Of a stretch of DNA of 64,000 nt, positions 28,165 through 36,784 are shown in pieces. Numbering within the stretch: the stretch's first letter is position 1; each line of letters begins with the position of its first letter. The translations under genes and the position numbers were made by a program. Source of the stretch: Actinomadura terrae (GTDB lineage: Bacteria > Actinomycetota > Actinomycetes > Streptosporangiales > Streptosporangiaceae); contig NZ_JAICDG010000002.1 of the NCBI RefSeq assembly GCF_022751215.1, forward strand, positions 1,116,001-1,180,000, read 5' to 3'. The notes beneath the pieces were generated by a model. The model made no database searches. It was not told the DNA's origin and saw only the letters and a program-made list of their open reading frames with translations.

Positions 28165-29553
28165 ATGTCGACCGCCATCGGCCCCCGTAGCGACACCGGA
28201 TCCACCGCCGCCGGATCCGGGGCTCCGCGTCCGCCCATGACGGTGCCGCTGTACCGGTTGCTGGGCGACCTGCGGCGGGGCGGCCCGCTCGCCCTGCTGA
28301 ACCGCGTCTCGGACGAGGCGCCCGGCTCCCTCGTCCGGCTCGATCTGGGACCGTTCCGGCCCTACCTCGTCTCCCACCCCGACGACCTGAAGCAGATCCT
28401 GCGCACCAACAAGGGCAACTACGTGCGGGGCGCGGCGATGTGGAGCGCGCTCAGCAGACTGGCCGGGAACGGCATCGGCGGCGAGGGCGCGCGGTGGGCC
28501 ACGTCCCGCGCCGTCCTGGAGCCCCTGTTCTCCGGCAGCCACCTCAACGACAGGCTCGACGAGATGGTCGCCTCGATCGTCGCGGGCGTCGACGACCTGG
28601 GCGAGCGCGCGGCGGCCGGACGCCCGATCGTCTCCAGCGTCGAGATGACCCGTCTCGTGCAGGGGGTCATCAACCCGGTGTTCTTCGGGGGACGGGTGCC
28701 CAAGGAGAGCGGCGAGCGGCTCGGCGTCGAGATCTCGACCGCGATGCGCAGCCTGCTCTGGCGGATGGCGCTGCCGTTCGTGCCGCTGCCCGTCCCGCTG
28801 CCCGGCGACCGCGCCTACCGGCGGTCCACCGCCGCCGTCCACGACCTGCTGCGGCCGGTCGTCACCGCCACCCGCCGGGAGGCCGGGGAGTCCGGCGACG
28901 TGGTCACCCGCCTGCTCGCCTCCACCGGCCCCGACGGCGCGCCGCTGACCGACCAGCAGGTCTGCGACGACGTCGTCGCGCTGTTCATCGCGGGCTCGGA
29001 GAGCTCCGCCATCGCCCTGACCTGGGTGTGGGTGGTGCTCGCGCGGTATCCGGACGTGGCCGCCCGGGTCGTGGAGGAGATCGACCGGGTCCTCGGCGGC
29101 GCGCCGCCGCGCCGGGACACCATCCGCCGCCTCACCTACACGCAGATGGTCCTCAACGAGGTCCTGCGGATCTACTCGGTCGGCTGGGCGGTACCCCGCA
29201 TGGCCCTGCGCGACGACGTGATCGGCGGCGTCCCGGTCAAGGCGGGCACCACGCTCGTCCTCAGCCCCTACCTGACCCACCGGCTGGGCTCGGTGTGGGA
29301 GCGGCCGCTGGAGTTCGACCCCGAGCGCTTCACCCCCGAGCGGGTCAAGGCCCGCCACCGGCTGGCCTACCTGCCGTTCGGCGCGGGCGCGCACGCCTGC
29401 GTCGGGCAGGCCCTGTTCGAGCGGGAGGCCGCGGTGATCCTCGCCACGGTGCTCAGCCGCTACGAGGTCGAGGTCGAGGGGCCGGTCGAACCGCAGGTGA
29501 GCCTGACCCTCCAGCCGCGCGACCCGGTGAAACTCATTCTGCGCCGCCGTTGA
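28165..29553 (+). CDS. Cytochrome P450
   Basis: A 462-residue P450, longer than the usual 400-residue actinobacterial type and more like CYP families with class II features. The oxygen-activation helix has FIAGSESSA, with Ser after the acid instead of Thr. The ExxR pair is E332/R335 (NEVLRIY). The haem loop FGAGAHACVG carries Cys412. A GGGAGG site precedes the ATG. It probably hydroxylates or epoxidises the terpene made by the preceding gene. It needs external ferredoxin partners, which the window lacks. P450s also accompany conservon genes, and a CvnA-like kinase is next. Confidence 0.95.
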   Translation: MSTAIGPRSDTGSTAAGSGAPRPPMTVPLYRLLGDLRRGGPLALLNRVSDEAPGSLVRLDLGPFRPYLVSHPDDLKQILRTNKGNYVRGAAMWSALSRLAGNGIGGEGARWATSRAVLEPLFSGSHLNDRLDEMVASIVAGVDDLGERAAAGRPIVSSVEMTRLVQGVINPVFFGGRVPKESGERLGVEISTAMRSLLWRMALPFVPLPVPLPGDRAYRRSTAAVHDLLRPVVTATRREAGESGDVVTRLLASTGPDGAPLTDQQVCDDVVALFIAGSESSAIALTWVWVVLARYPDVAARVVEEIDRVLGGAPPRRDTIRRLTYTQMVLNEVLRIYSVGWAVPRMALRDDVIGGVPVKAGTTLVLSPYLTHRLGSVWERPLEFDPERFTPERVKARHRLAYLPFGAGAHACVGQALFEREAAVILATVLSRYEVEVEGPVEPQVSLTLQPRDPVKLILRRR

Positions 29554-29650
29554 CGATTCCCAGACCGATGAACGGAATCGACGAATGCACCCAAAGCCCC
29601 ATTGCTAGGGTACTCCCTGGCCTTCCCCCGTATCCGTTGAGGACTCGTCG

Positions 29651-32047
29651 ATGCGTCTGCGTAGATCGTCCGCCGCCGCCCCCGGCAATATCCGTCTGCG
29701 CTCCAAAATCGGGGTCATGCTGGTCTCGCTGGCGGCGTTGTGGGCCTTCGCGGCCTGGGTGACCGTGGAAGACGGCATCAACCTGTTGCAGACCGGCAAA
29801 CGCGACACCTATGCGGGCCGTCCGACCAAGACGCTGCTCAACATTCTGCAAGACGAACGCCGGATGACCATGGTCTACATGGGCGGCAAACGTTTCGGCG
29901 CCGACCCCTCCGCGCTCGCGGCGCAGCGGCGCCGCACCGACCAGGCCGTCGACACCTGGCGCCGGACCACCCGGCGCGCGCCGGGCAGCGAGATCAAGGA
30001 GTACATCCAGGTCACCAGCGCGCGGCTCGACGGCCTCGGGCGCGTCCGCGCCGCCGTCGACCGCGGCACCCTCAGCCGGGACGCGGCGATGCGGCCGTTC
30101 AACGACGCGATCGACAGCGCGTTCCTGATCATGGACGTGAACACCCGCCTGGACGACCAGGGCGTCGCCGCCGACGGCCGCGCGCTGGTCGCGCTGACCC
30201 GCGCGCGCGAGCTGCTGGCCCGCGAGGACGCCTACCTGGCCGGCGTGCTCGCGCAGGGCCGGCTCGGGGGCCCCGAGCTCACCGGGTTCGCGCAGGCCGC
30301 GGCCGTGCGCGGGGCCGCCGAGGCCGACGCCGCCGCCCGGCTGCCGCACGGCGACCGCGCCCGCCTGGACGACCTCCGCCGCGGCGGCTCCTACACCGGT
30401 CTCCAGACGCTGGAGAACCGGGTCCTCCAGCAGCCGCACCCGAACGGCCGTCCGGGCGTGACCGCGGCGCAGTGGCAGTCCGCGACCCGCTCGGTGCTCA
30501 CCGAGCTCGACCAGACGATCGACGCCGACGGCGACGAGCTGCTCAAGCGCGCGACCCCGGTCGCGCAGGTGGTGATCGCCAAGCTCGTCGGCGCCGGGCT
30601 CATCGGCCTGATCGCCGTCCTCGCGTCGATCTGGCTGGCGGTCGCCAGCTACCGGCAGCTGCTGAGCCAGCTGTACCGGCTGCGGGACGCCGCCCAGGAC
30701 CTCGCCGACCGGCGGCTGCCCAAGGTGATGGCGCTGCTCGGCGCCGGCGAGAAGGTGGACGTGGCGGTCGAGGCGCCGCCGCTGGAGTTCGGCGACGACG
30801 AGATCGGCCAGGTCGGCCTCGCCTTCAACCAGGTGCAGCGGGCCGCGATCGAGGCAGCCGCCGCGCAGGCGAGCCTGCGGGAGGCCAACCGGCGGATCCT
30901 GCTGGACCTCGGGCTGCGCAGCCGCGGCCTGCTGTCGCGGCAGCTGAGCCTGATCGACGCGATGGAGAAGCGCCGCGACATCGACGTCCAGGGCCTGAAG
31001 GAGCTGTTCCGCCTCGACCAGCTGACCGTGCGCGGGCAGCGGCTGATGAACAACCTGACCTTCCTCGCGGGCGGGAAGAACACGGTCAGCGCCCCGCACA
31101 ACCAGCCGCTGATCGACGTGCTGCGCGTCGCGGTCGGGCAGGTCGAGGCCTACGAGCGGGTGCGGATCCTCCAGATCGAGGACGAGTACATGGCCGGGTT
31201 CGCCTTCGAGGACGTGGTCAGCCTGTTCGCCGAGCTCATCGACAACGCGCTGAACTTCAGCCCGCACATGGTCGACATCGACACGCAGGTGACCGCCACC
31301 GGGATCGCGGTCACGATCGACGACCGGGGCCTCGGCCTGGAGGACGAGGAACTCCAGCGGATCAACCACTTCTTCGAGACCGCCACGGAGTTCCGGGCCA
31401 CCGAGTTCGACACCCAGCGCGGCGTCCGGCTGGGCCATTTCGTGGTCGCGCTCAGGGCCAGGAACCAGGACATCACGGTCACGCTCAAGCGCAGCCCGTA
31501 CGGGGGTGTGACCGCCGTCGTCCTGCTGCCCCGCAAGCTGTTCGTGGCCAAGCCGGAGCCGATCACCCCGCCCGCGCCCGCCCGGCCCGCCGCCGCGAAC
31601 GTCCAGCCCCTTCCGGACCTCGACGCCGCGCGCATGCCGGCGGACAGCAACGTCGCCGTCCTGCACCGGGACCGTCCCGCGCCCGTCGCGACGCTGGTCG
31701 CCGCGCCGGAGCCCGCCCCTGAGCGGACGCCCGACCCCGAGCCCGCGGGCCCCGCCGAGGAGCCGTCGGACGCCGAGCCCGAGCAGACCCCGAACGGCCT
31801 CCCGGTCCGCCGCCCGCAGGAGCACCTGGTCGAGGCGCTGAAGTCGAACGACCCGAACACCGAGCCGGACGAGGACGCCGCCGACCCGCGTCCCGAGGGC
31901 CGCACCCCGGAGGAGATCAGGAAGGTCATGAGCTCCTACCAGCGCGGCACCCGGCAGGCCCGCGAGGAGACGGCGGGCAAGGAGGCCCCGTCCGCCGCCC
32001 CGCACGACTCTGCCGGAACGGAACCCGAGGAGAACGGCTCCGCCTGA
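29651..32047 (+). CDS. CvnA-like nitrate-sensing-domain histidine kinase with degenerate H-box
   Basis: A 798-residue membrane sensor. It has a first helix (about 22-40), an extracellular nitrate/nitrite-sensing helical domain, a second helix (about 307-332), a HAMP region, a dimerisation segment and an HATPase domain with N-box ELIDNALNFSP (about 527) and DDRGLGL (about 557). A Pro/Glu/Asp-rich tail of some 190 residues follows. In conservon kinases the H-box reads like FRLDHLATR. Here it is FRLDQLTVR, with Gln at about residue 455, so the phospho-accepting His appears to be missing. The partner genes cvnB, cvnC and cvnD are absent from this locus. It may act as a pseudokinase. Confidence 0.88.
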   Translation: MRLRRSSAAAPGNIRLRSKIGVMLVSLAALWAFAAWVTVEDGINLLQTGKRDTYAGRPTKTLLNILQDERRMTMVYMGGKRFGADPSALAAQRRRTDQAVDTWRRTTRRAPGSEIKEYIQVTSARLDGLGRVRAAVDRGTLSRDAAMRPFNDAIDSAFLIMDVNTRLDDQGVAADGRALVALTRARELLAREDAYLAGVLAQGRLGGPELTGFAQAAAVRGAAEADAAARLPHGDRARLDDLRRGGSYTGLQTLENRVLQQPHPNGRPGVTAAQWQSATRSVLTELDQTIDADGDELLKRATPVAQVVIAKLVGAGLIGLIAVLASIWLAVASYRQLLSQLYRLRDAAQDLADRRLPKVMALLGAGEKVDVAVEAPPLEFGDDEIGQVGLAFNQVQRAAIEAAAAQASLREANRRILLDLGLRSRGLLSRQLSLIDAMEKRRDIDVQGLKELFRLDQLTVRGQRLMNNLTFLAGGKNTVSAPHNQPLIDVLRVAVGQVEAYERVRILQIEDEYMAGFAFEDVVSLFAELIDNALNFSPHMVDIDTQVTATGIAVTIDDRGLGLEDEELQRINHFFETATEFRATEFDTQRGVRLGHFVVALRARNQDITVTLKRSPYGGVTAVVLLPRKLFVAKPEPITPPAPARPAAANVQPLPDLDAARMPADSNVAVLHRDRPAPVATLVAAPEPAPERTPDPEPAGPAEEPSDAEPEQTPNGLPVRRPQEHLVEALKSNDPNTEPDEDAADPRPEGRTPEEIRKVMSSYQRGTRQAREETAGKEAPSAAPHDSAGTEPEENGSA

Positions 32048-32083
32048 AAAGAGCCACGAACGATTTCAGGTGGACGGCCGGGT

Positions 32084-32460
32084 TCAGCGGGCGGTGCCCC
32101 TCGGAGGTACCGCCGGGCAATGGGTGCCGGGCGGCGGGGTGCTCGGCGTCATCAGATAGCGCCCGATCGCGTCGGCGACACAAGGGCTGATGGAACAGAG
32201 GTCGTGGCCGACGCCGTCATAGGTGAGCAGGACGGAGTCCGCCCAGCCGACGGGGTTGACGCGGGTGCGGGGCGCGACGCGGCGGCCAGCTCCCGCACGT
32301 CGTCGAAGTCGCCGAAGGGAAGCGCGAATCGCCATTTTCCGGCGATGGCCAGGCCGATTCTCATCTGGACCTCGTATTCGGCTGGGAGCGACGGCGCGAC
32401 GGCCGTCCGGCACGTTCTCGATATCGCGGCCGATCGGCCCCGTCCATGCGCCTGACCTGG
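32084..32460 (-). pseudogene. Remnant of a TAP-like alpha/beta hydrolase (C-terminal part)
   Basis: The minus frame ending at 32084 reads SVLLTYDGVGHDLCS, then CVADAIGRYL and PPPGTHCP. This matches the C-terminal domain of actinobacterial tripeptidyl-aminopeptidase-like hydrolases, including the catalytic His in GVGH. The nucleophile domain is missing, and upstream of about 32280 the frame becomes arginine-rich noise. A different frame up to about 32460 may hold further remnant. I regard it as a decayed, 5'-deleted gene. The outer limit is approximate. Confidence 0.5.
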
Positions 32461-32670
32461 ATCGGACAAAGTGCCCAAAATAGGGGTCAATTGGACAGTG
32501 TTCGGTATTGTTCGCGCCCTTGCCCGGCCGGAGCCCGCGCGTAGGGTGGATGGTGGCGGAACAGCGCCGAACGGCCGGTCGTGGTCGGGGGCTGTTTCGG
32601 CCTGACCCGTCCCTCTAGGGTGGGGTGATCGCTCAGGGTGGCTGGCGGTTCGTTCGGGCAGGGGTGAGTG
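32461..32670. other. Intergenic region before the small membrane protein gene
   Basis: A moderately AT-rich stretch (32465-32515, with TTGGAC at 32491 and TATTGT at 32506, too close to be one promoter) precedes GC-rich sequence. It probably carries the promoter of the gene at 32671, but none could be fixed. Confidence 0.3.
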
Positions 32671-33057
32671 ATGTATCCGGTTTCTCAAGGCGGCGTCGAA
32701 CCCGTTCTGCTCCAGATCGGCGACATGGCTCTGACGAGCACGCATGTGCTTCTTCCGTACGGCCGCTATCCGCTGCACGGCGCCACCTGGACCGTCCAGG
32801 ACTCCACCCAGGTCACCGACGGCATTCCGGTGGTGGCCGTCGTGCTGACCATCATCTTCGTCTGGTTCTGCCTGCTCGGCCTGCTCTTCCTGCTGATGAA
32901 GGAACGGCGTTACCTCGGTTTCGTGTCGGTGTCGGTGACCGGCCCCGGCTTCCACCACACCGCGCAGTTCCCGGCGGGCCCGCAGTCGGCCGGGTGGGCC
33001 GCGAACGTGGTGGCGCAGGCGCGCGCCATCACCGCCGCCGCGCCGCCCTACATGTAG
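32671..33057 (+). CDS. Small actinobacterial protein with one membrane helix
   Basis: 128 residues. An N-terminal polar part starts MYPVSQGGVEPVLLQIGD and contains LLPYGRYPLHGATW. One strong helix follows (about 52-76, VVAVVLTIIFVWFCLLGLL), then a basic KERRYLG turn and a C-terminal domain ending in AAPPYM. Similar short proteins with a GGVEPVL start are common in actinomycetes and have no known function. ATG 32671 is preferred over the in-frame GTG 32668, with GGGGTGAG just upstream. Confidence 0.75.
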   Translation: MYPVSQGGVEPVLLQIGDMALTSTHVLLPYGRYPLHGATWTVQDSTQVTDGIPVVAVVLTIIFVWFCLLGLLFLLMKERRYLGFVSVSVTGPGFHHTAQFPAGPQSAGWAANVVAQARAITAAAPPYM

Positions 33058-33182
33058 CCGGGCCGCGACCTTCTAGGGCAAGAGAACGCCGGGTGAAAAA
33101 CCAGGGCGCGCTCGAAGGGGCGTGAAAGTCGGCCGCTGGTCTATTTTGACGGGGCTCATGCATACCAGCAAAGGAGCTGTGC

Positions 33183-33869
33183 ATGCCTCCCCGACGCGCC
33201 ATTGCGCTGATGGGCGCCGCGCTGGCCCTGCTCGGCGGGATCGCCGTTCCCGCCGCCGCCGACGGCCCGCGCCCCCCGGCCCCCATCATCGGCGGTGACT
33301 TCGTCACCGACGCCCCCTGGGCCGCCTCGATCTACGTGCGCGGCAATTTCACCTGCTCGGGCACCATCATCGCGCCGACCTGGGTCCTGACCGCGGCCCA
33401 CTGCGTCGGCTCCGGACTGACGGTCAACGTCGGCAGCGTCTACCGGTCGCGCGCCACCACGATCAACGTCAGCGACTACCAGGTCGCGCCCAAGGGCGAC
33501 CTGGCGCTGGTGCATCTGGCCGCCGCCCACCAGACCACCTACTCCCAGCTCGCCGACGCCGATCCGCCGGTCGGCTCGACCAACCAGATCTGCGGCTGGG
33601 GCCGGACCAGCACCAACGGCCCCTTCCCCGACCAGCTCAAATGCGCCGACGTCAAGGTCACCTCCACCACCTGCTACGACCACCGCTACGGTCCCGCGAT
33701 CTGTAGCAGCAAGATCACCGGTACCGCCTGGAGCGGTGACTCCGGCGGCCCGCAGCGCTACGAGGGCAAGCAGGTCGCCGTCGCCTCGACCGCCGACGGG
33801 CGCTCGGAGCAGACTTATGGGAGCGTGGCCCCGAGTCGCGCCTGGATCCGCACCACGGCCGGAGTCTGA
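33183..33869 (+). CDS. Secreted trypsin-like serine protease (S1A)
   Basis: A 228-residue secreted protease. A signal peptide (about 1-26, ending PAAADG) is followed by a very short propeptide and the mature N-terminus IIGG, as in trypsins activated by cleavage. The triad is His73 in TAAHC, Asp106 in GDLALVHL and Ser187 in GDSGGP. Six cysteines can pair. An AAAGGAG site lies before the ATG. The mature enzyme is close to the normal trypsin length and probably degrades extracellular protein. A strong terminator follows. Confidence 0.95.
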   Translation: MPPRRAIALMGAALALLGGIAVPAAADGPRPPAPIIGGDFVTDAPWAASIYVRGNFTCSGTIIAPTWVLTAAHCVGSGLTVNVGSVYRSRATTINVSDYQVAPKGDLALVHLAAAHQTTYSQLADADPPVGSTNQICGWGRTSTNGPFPDQLKCADVKVTSTTCYDHRYGPAICSSKITGTAWSGDSGGPQRYEGKQVAVASTADGRSEQTYGSVAPSRAWIRTTAGV

Positions 33870-33882
33870 CCGCCGGCCGCCA

Positions 33883-33918
33883 GGACGCCCGGCCGGCTCC
33901 CCTCCCGGCCGGGCGTCC
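33883..33918. terminator. Terminator after the trypsin-like protease gene
   Basis: Perfect 14-bp arms (33883-33896, GGACGCCCGGCCGG, and 33905-33918) enclose an 8-base loop CTCCCCTC, starting 13 bases after the stop codon. Confidence 0.88.
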
Positions 33919-33990
33919 GGCCCCTCTCGAATCGATTCGGTAGGACGCGTATCGCCTTTCTGCAATGATCTCCCGGTGGAGGTGGCTTTC

Positions 33991-34800
33991 ATGTCGGAGA
34001 GCTCTAATGTGAACACCCGGATCGACTCGAACGTGCCGCATTCGGCGCGGATCTGGGACTACTGGCTGGGCGGCAAGGAGAACTACCCGGTGGACCGCGA
34101 GGCCGGCGAGGCCGTGCTGCGGCACGTGCCGGGGATCGCCCTGTCGGCCCGGCAGGACCGGGCCTTCCTCGGACGGGCCGTGCGCTTCCTGTCCGGGAAC
34201 GGCATCCGCCAGTTCCTCGACCTCGGGACGGGGCTGCCGACCGTCGACAACACCCACGAGGTCGCCCAGCGCACCGACCCCAGGTCCCGGATCGTCTACG
34301 TGGACAACGACCCCCTCGTCCTCCTGCACGCGCGGGCGCTGCTGACCAGCACGAAGGAGGGCGCCTGCGACTACATCGAGGCCGACATCCGCGACACCCG
34401 CGCGGTGCTGGACGGCGCCGCCGCCACCCTGGACCTCGACCGCCCGGTCGCGCTGATGATGCTCGGGGTGCTCAACCACATCCTCGACGACGACGAGGCC
34501 CACGGCCTCGTCGCGGAGCTGCTGGGCGGGCTGGCGCCCGGCAGCTACCTGGTGATCTCCCACACCTGCGACGCCACCACCGAGGAACTCGACGGCGAGG
34601 CGATGCGGCGCGCCGTCCGCGAGGTGATGGAGCGCGGCGGCACCCCCATCCGCGCCCGCGGCCCGAAGGAGATCGAGTCGCTGTTCGGCCCGGCCCGCCT
34701 GCTGCCGCCCGGCGTGGTCTCGTGCTCCCGCTGGCGCCCCGACCCGTCCCCGTGGACCGAGCCGGAGGTCCCCCACTTCAGCGGCGTAGCCACCATCTGA
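33991..34800 (+). CDS. SAM-dependent methyltransferase, DUF574 (PF04672) family
   Basis: A 269-residue protein of a large actinobacterial family. Diagnostic stretches are HSARIWDYWLGGKENYPVDRE near the N-terminus, FLDLGTGLPT (SAM motif I) and YVDNDPLVL (motif II). A late VSCSRWRPD completes the family pattern. Members have the methyltransferase fold, but most substrates are unknown. GGAGG lies 8 bases before ATG 33991. An in-frame GTG at 33976 is less likely. No functional link to the neighbours is visible. Confidence 0.92.
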   Translation: MSESSNVNTRIDSNVPHSARIWDYWLGGKENYPVDREAGEAVLRHVPGIALSARQDRAFLGRAVRFLSGNGIRQFLDLGTGLPTVDNTHEVAQRTDPRSRIVYVDNDPLVLLHARALLTSTKEGACDYIEADIRDTRAVLDGAAATLDLDRPVALMMLGVLNHILDDDEAHGLVAELLGGLAPGSYLVISHTCDATTEELDGEAMRRAVREVMERGGTPIRARGPKEIESLFGPARLLPPGVVSCSRWRPDPSPWTEPEVPHFSGVATI

Positions 34801-34812
34801 CCCCGGCGCCCC

Positions 34813-34854
34813 CGCCGGTCACGCTCCCTCCGCGGAATTGCCCGCTGACCGGCG
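34813..34854. terminator. Probable bidirectional terminator between methyltransferase and ABC permease genes
   Basis: CGCCGGTCA (34813-34821) and TGACCGGCG (34846-34854) form perfect 9-bp arms across 24 bases, which contain further GC-rich pairing. The hairpin fills the 61-bp gap between two convergent stops. Confidence 0.55.
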
Positions 34855-34861
34855 CGCGGGA

Positions 34862-35695
34862 TCAGCGGCGGCCGGCGACGCGGAAGCGCCACACCGCGAC
34901 CGGCGCGCAGACGGCGATGATGCCGACCGACCAGAGCACGGTCGCGATGATCGGATGCTGCAACGGCAGGGCGGTGTGGGGCTGGTCCATGCCGGGGTTG
35001 CCCCAGAGCTGCCGGCACGCGGCCGTGACCGCGCTGACCGGGTTCCAGTCGGCGATGACGCGCAGCCAGGCGGGCATGCCGTCGGTCGGCACGAACGTGT
35101 TGGCGATCATGCTGATCGGGAACAGCAGCGGGACGGCGTGGTCGGCGCTCGACTCGTCCTTGAACGACAGGCCGACGGCGACGCCGATCCAGCCGGTGGC
35201 GTAGCGGAACAGGCACAGCAGGCCGAACGCCGCGAGCAGCAGCCACACGCCGCGATGCGCGCGCCACCCGACGGCGAGCGCGCACAGCGCCGCGCCGAGG
35301 AAGTTGATCAGGCCGGTGAACAGGGAGGCGGTGGTGTGCCCGACCGGTACCGCCGAGCGGGCCATCGGCATGGCGCGGAACCGGTCCATGACGCCGCGGG
35401 AGAGGTCGCCCGCCACGGTAGTGATCGTGACGCCGACGCCGCTGACGGCCTGCATGGCGAACACGCCCGGCAGCAGGAACTCGCGGTAATCGCCCCCGCC
35501 GGGGACGTCGATGGCGCCGCCGAACACGTAGCCGAACAGCAGGACGATGATCGCCGGCAGCGCGAGCTCGCTGGCGAGGTCGGAGGGCCTGCGCAGCAGG
35601 TGCTCGATCTGGCGGCGGGCGAGGACGCCGCCGTCGACGAGGATGCGGATCGGGCGCGCGCCCGGGGACGCGGGCAGCGTGTCGAGGGCCGTCAT
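34862..35695 (-). CDS. ABC-2 type permease (DrrB-like)
   Basis: A 277-residue membrane subunit with six predicted helices. It begins with a cytoplasmic segment (RIDSLVARRQIEHLLRRPSD-like) and has the ABC-2 signature around GVMDRFRAMPMARSAV, where the EAA-like loop lies. DrrB-type proteins export drugs with a matching ATPase. The ATG at 35695 overlaps the ATPase stop (ATGA), so the two are translationally coupled. A TetR gene is divergent from this operon, which fits inducible drug efflux. Confidence 0.93.
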   Translation of the reverse strand: MTALDTLPASPGARPIRILVDGGVLARRQIEHLLRRPSDLASELALPAIIVLLFGYVFGGAIDVPGGGDYREFLLPGVFAMQAVSGVGVTITTVAGDLSRGVMDRFRAMPMARSAVPVGHTTASLFTGLINFLGAALCALAVGWRAHRGVWLLLAAFGLLCLFRYATGWIGVAVGLSFKDESSADHAVPLLFPISMIANTFVPTDGMPAWLRVIADWNPVSAVTAACRQLWGNPGMDQPHTALPLQHPIIATVLWSVGIIAVCAPVAVWRFRVAGRR

Positions 35696-36657
35696 GCCGC
35701 GGCCTCCGGCCGTCCGGCGGGATGACCGGTGAACCTGAGGAACACGTCGTCCAGGCTCGGACGGCGCACGTTGAGGTGCGCGATCACCACGCCCGCGGCG
35801 TCGAGTTCCCGCACGAGGCGGGCGACCTCCCCGGGTGCGCCGCTCATGCCGGTGTCCAGCGTGCGCGTCTCGGGACGGAGCACCGGCTCGATCCCGGTCG
35901 CGGACCGGAGCGCGTCGGCGGCGGGCGCCAGGTCGTCCACAGCGAGCACCGTGACCTCCAGGCGTTCGCCGCCGGTCACGGCCTTCAGCGCCTGCGGTGC
36001 GCCCCGCGCGACGACCCGACCGGAGTCGATCACCGCGACCAGGTCGGCGAGCTGGTCGGCCTCCTCCAGGTACTGGGTGGTGAGCACCACCGTCGTCCCG
36101 GTGGCCACGAGGTCGCGGATGGCGTCCCACACCTCGGCGCGGCCGCGCGGGTCGAGGCCGGTGGTCGGCTCGTCCAGGAACAGCACCGACGGGGACACCA
36201 CCAGGCTCGCGGCGAGGTCGAGCCGGCGGCGCATCCCGCCGGAGTAGGTCTCCACCACCCGGTCGGCCGCGCGGGTCAGCTCGAAGCGCTCCAGCAGCTC
36301 GTCGGCGCGGCGGCGGGCCTGCTTCGGTGAGAGCCGGTAGAGCCGGGCGAACATGCGCAGGTTGCCGCGCCCGGTGAGCCGCTCGTCCACGGCCGCGTAC
36401 TGGCCCGCAAGCCCGAACCTGAACCGGGCCCGCTCGGCGTCGGCGACCACGTCGATCCCGTCGACGAGCGCGCGGCCCGCGTCCGGGAGCAGCAGCGTCG
36501 TGAGGACGCGGATTAAGGTCGTCTTCCCCGCGCCGTTAGGGCCGAGGACGCCGCACACGCTGCCCTCCGGCACCTGGAGATCGACGCCGCGCAGTGCCTC
36601 GGTGGCGCCGAATCTTTTCACCATGCCCTCGACGAGCACGGCCGCCTCATCTGCCAT
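35692..36657 (-). CDS. ABC-2 type ATPase, daunorubicin-resistance (DrrA) family
   Basis: A 321-residue ATPase. It has Walker A GPNGAGKTT, Q-loop GLAGQYAAVDERLTG, signature YSGGMRRRLDLAASL, Walker B VLFLDEPTTGLDP and the switch region TTQYLEEAD. The AGQYAAVDE and C-terminal RRPSLDDVFL motifs mark the DrrA group. With the following permease it should export a lipophilic drug. It starts 127 bp from the divergent TetR gene and shares the intervening operator array. Confidence 0.95.
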   Translation of the reverse strand: MADEAAVLVEGMVKRFGATEALRGVDLQVPEGSVCGVLGPNGAGKTTLIRVLTTLLLPDAGRALVDGIDVVADAERARFRFGLAGQYAAVDERLTGRGNLRMFARLYRLSPKQARRRADELLERFELTRAADRVVETYSGGMRRRLDLAASLVVSPSVLFLDEPTTGLDPRGRAEVWDAIRDLVATGTTVVLTTQYLEEADQLADLVAVIDSGRVVARGAPQALKAVTGGERLEVTVLAVDDLAPAADALRSATGIEPVLRPETRTLDTGMSGAPGEVARLVRELDAAGVVIAHLNVRRPSLDDVFLRFTGHPAGRPEAAA

Positions 36658-36683
36658 GGGTCGTCCCCTTAGTAGTCTGAGCT

Positions 36684-36750
36684 CGTACGACGTACTTCAT
36701 CCGTACGATCTACGCCCACCGTACGGTGTACATCTCGCGTACAGCGTACA
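36684..36750. promoter_or_regulatory. Tandem TetR operator array of GTAC boxes
   Basis: GTAC occurs at 36685, 36692, 36703, 36721, 36728, 36739 and 36746, and a degenerate CTAC at 36710. The spacing 7-11-7 repeats exactly after 36 bp. Each 31-bp unit (36684-36714 and 36720-36750) is therefore two GTAC-N3-GTAC pairs. The array lies in the gap between the drrA-like gene and the TetR gene. It is most simply two operators, each able to bind two repressor dimers. Confidence 0.8.
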
Positions 36751-36784
36751 TACGGCGGATCGTGCCTTCAATGGGGAACCGGGG

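Noticed and set aside
29609..29614. GGGTAC before the CvnA-like kinase as another SigB/SigF-type promoter
   Set aside because: No GNNT element at 14-16 bp upstream, so it does not fit the pattern shared by the three accepted sites.
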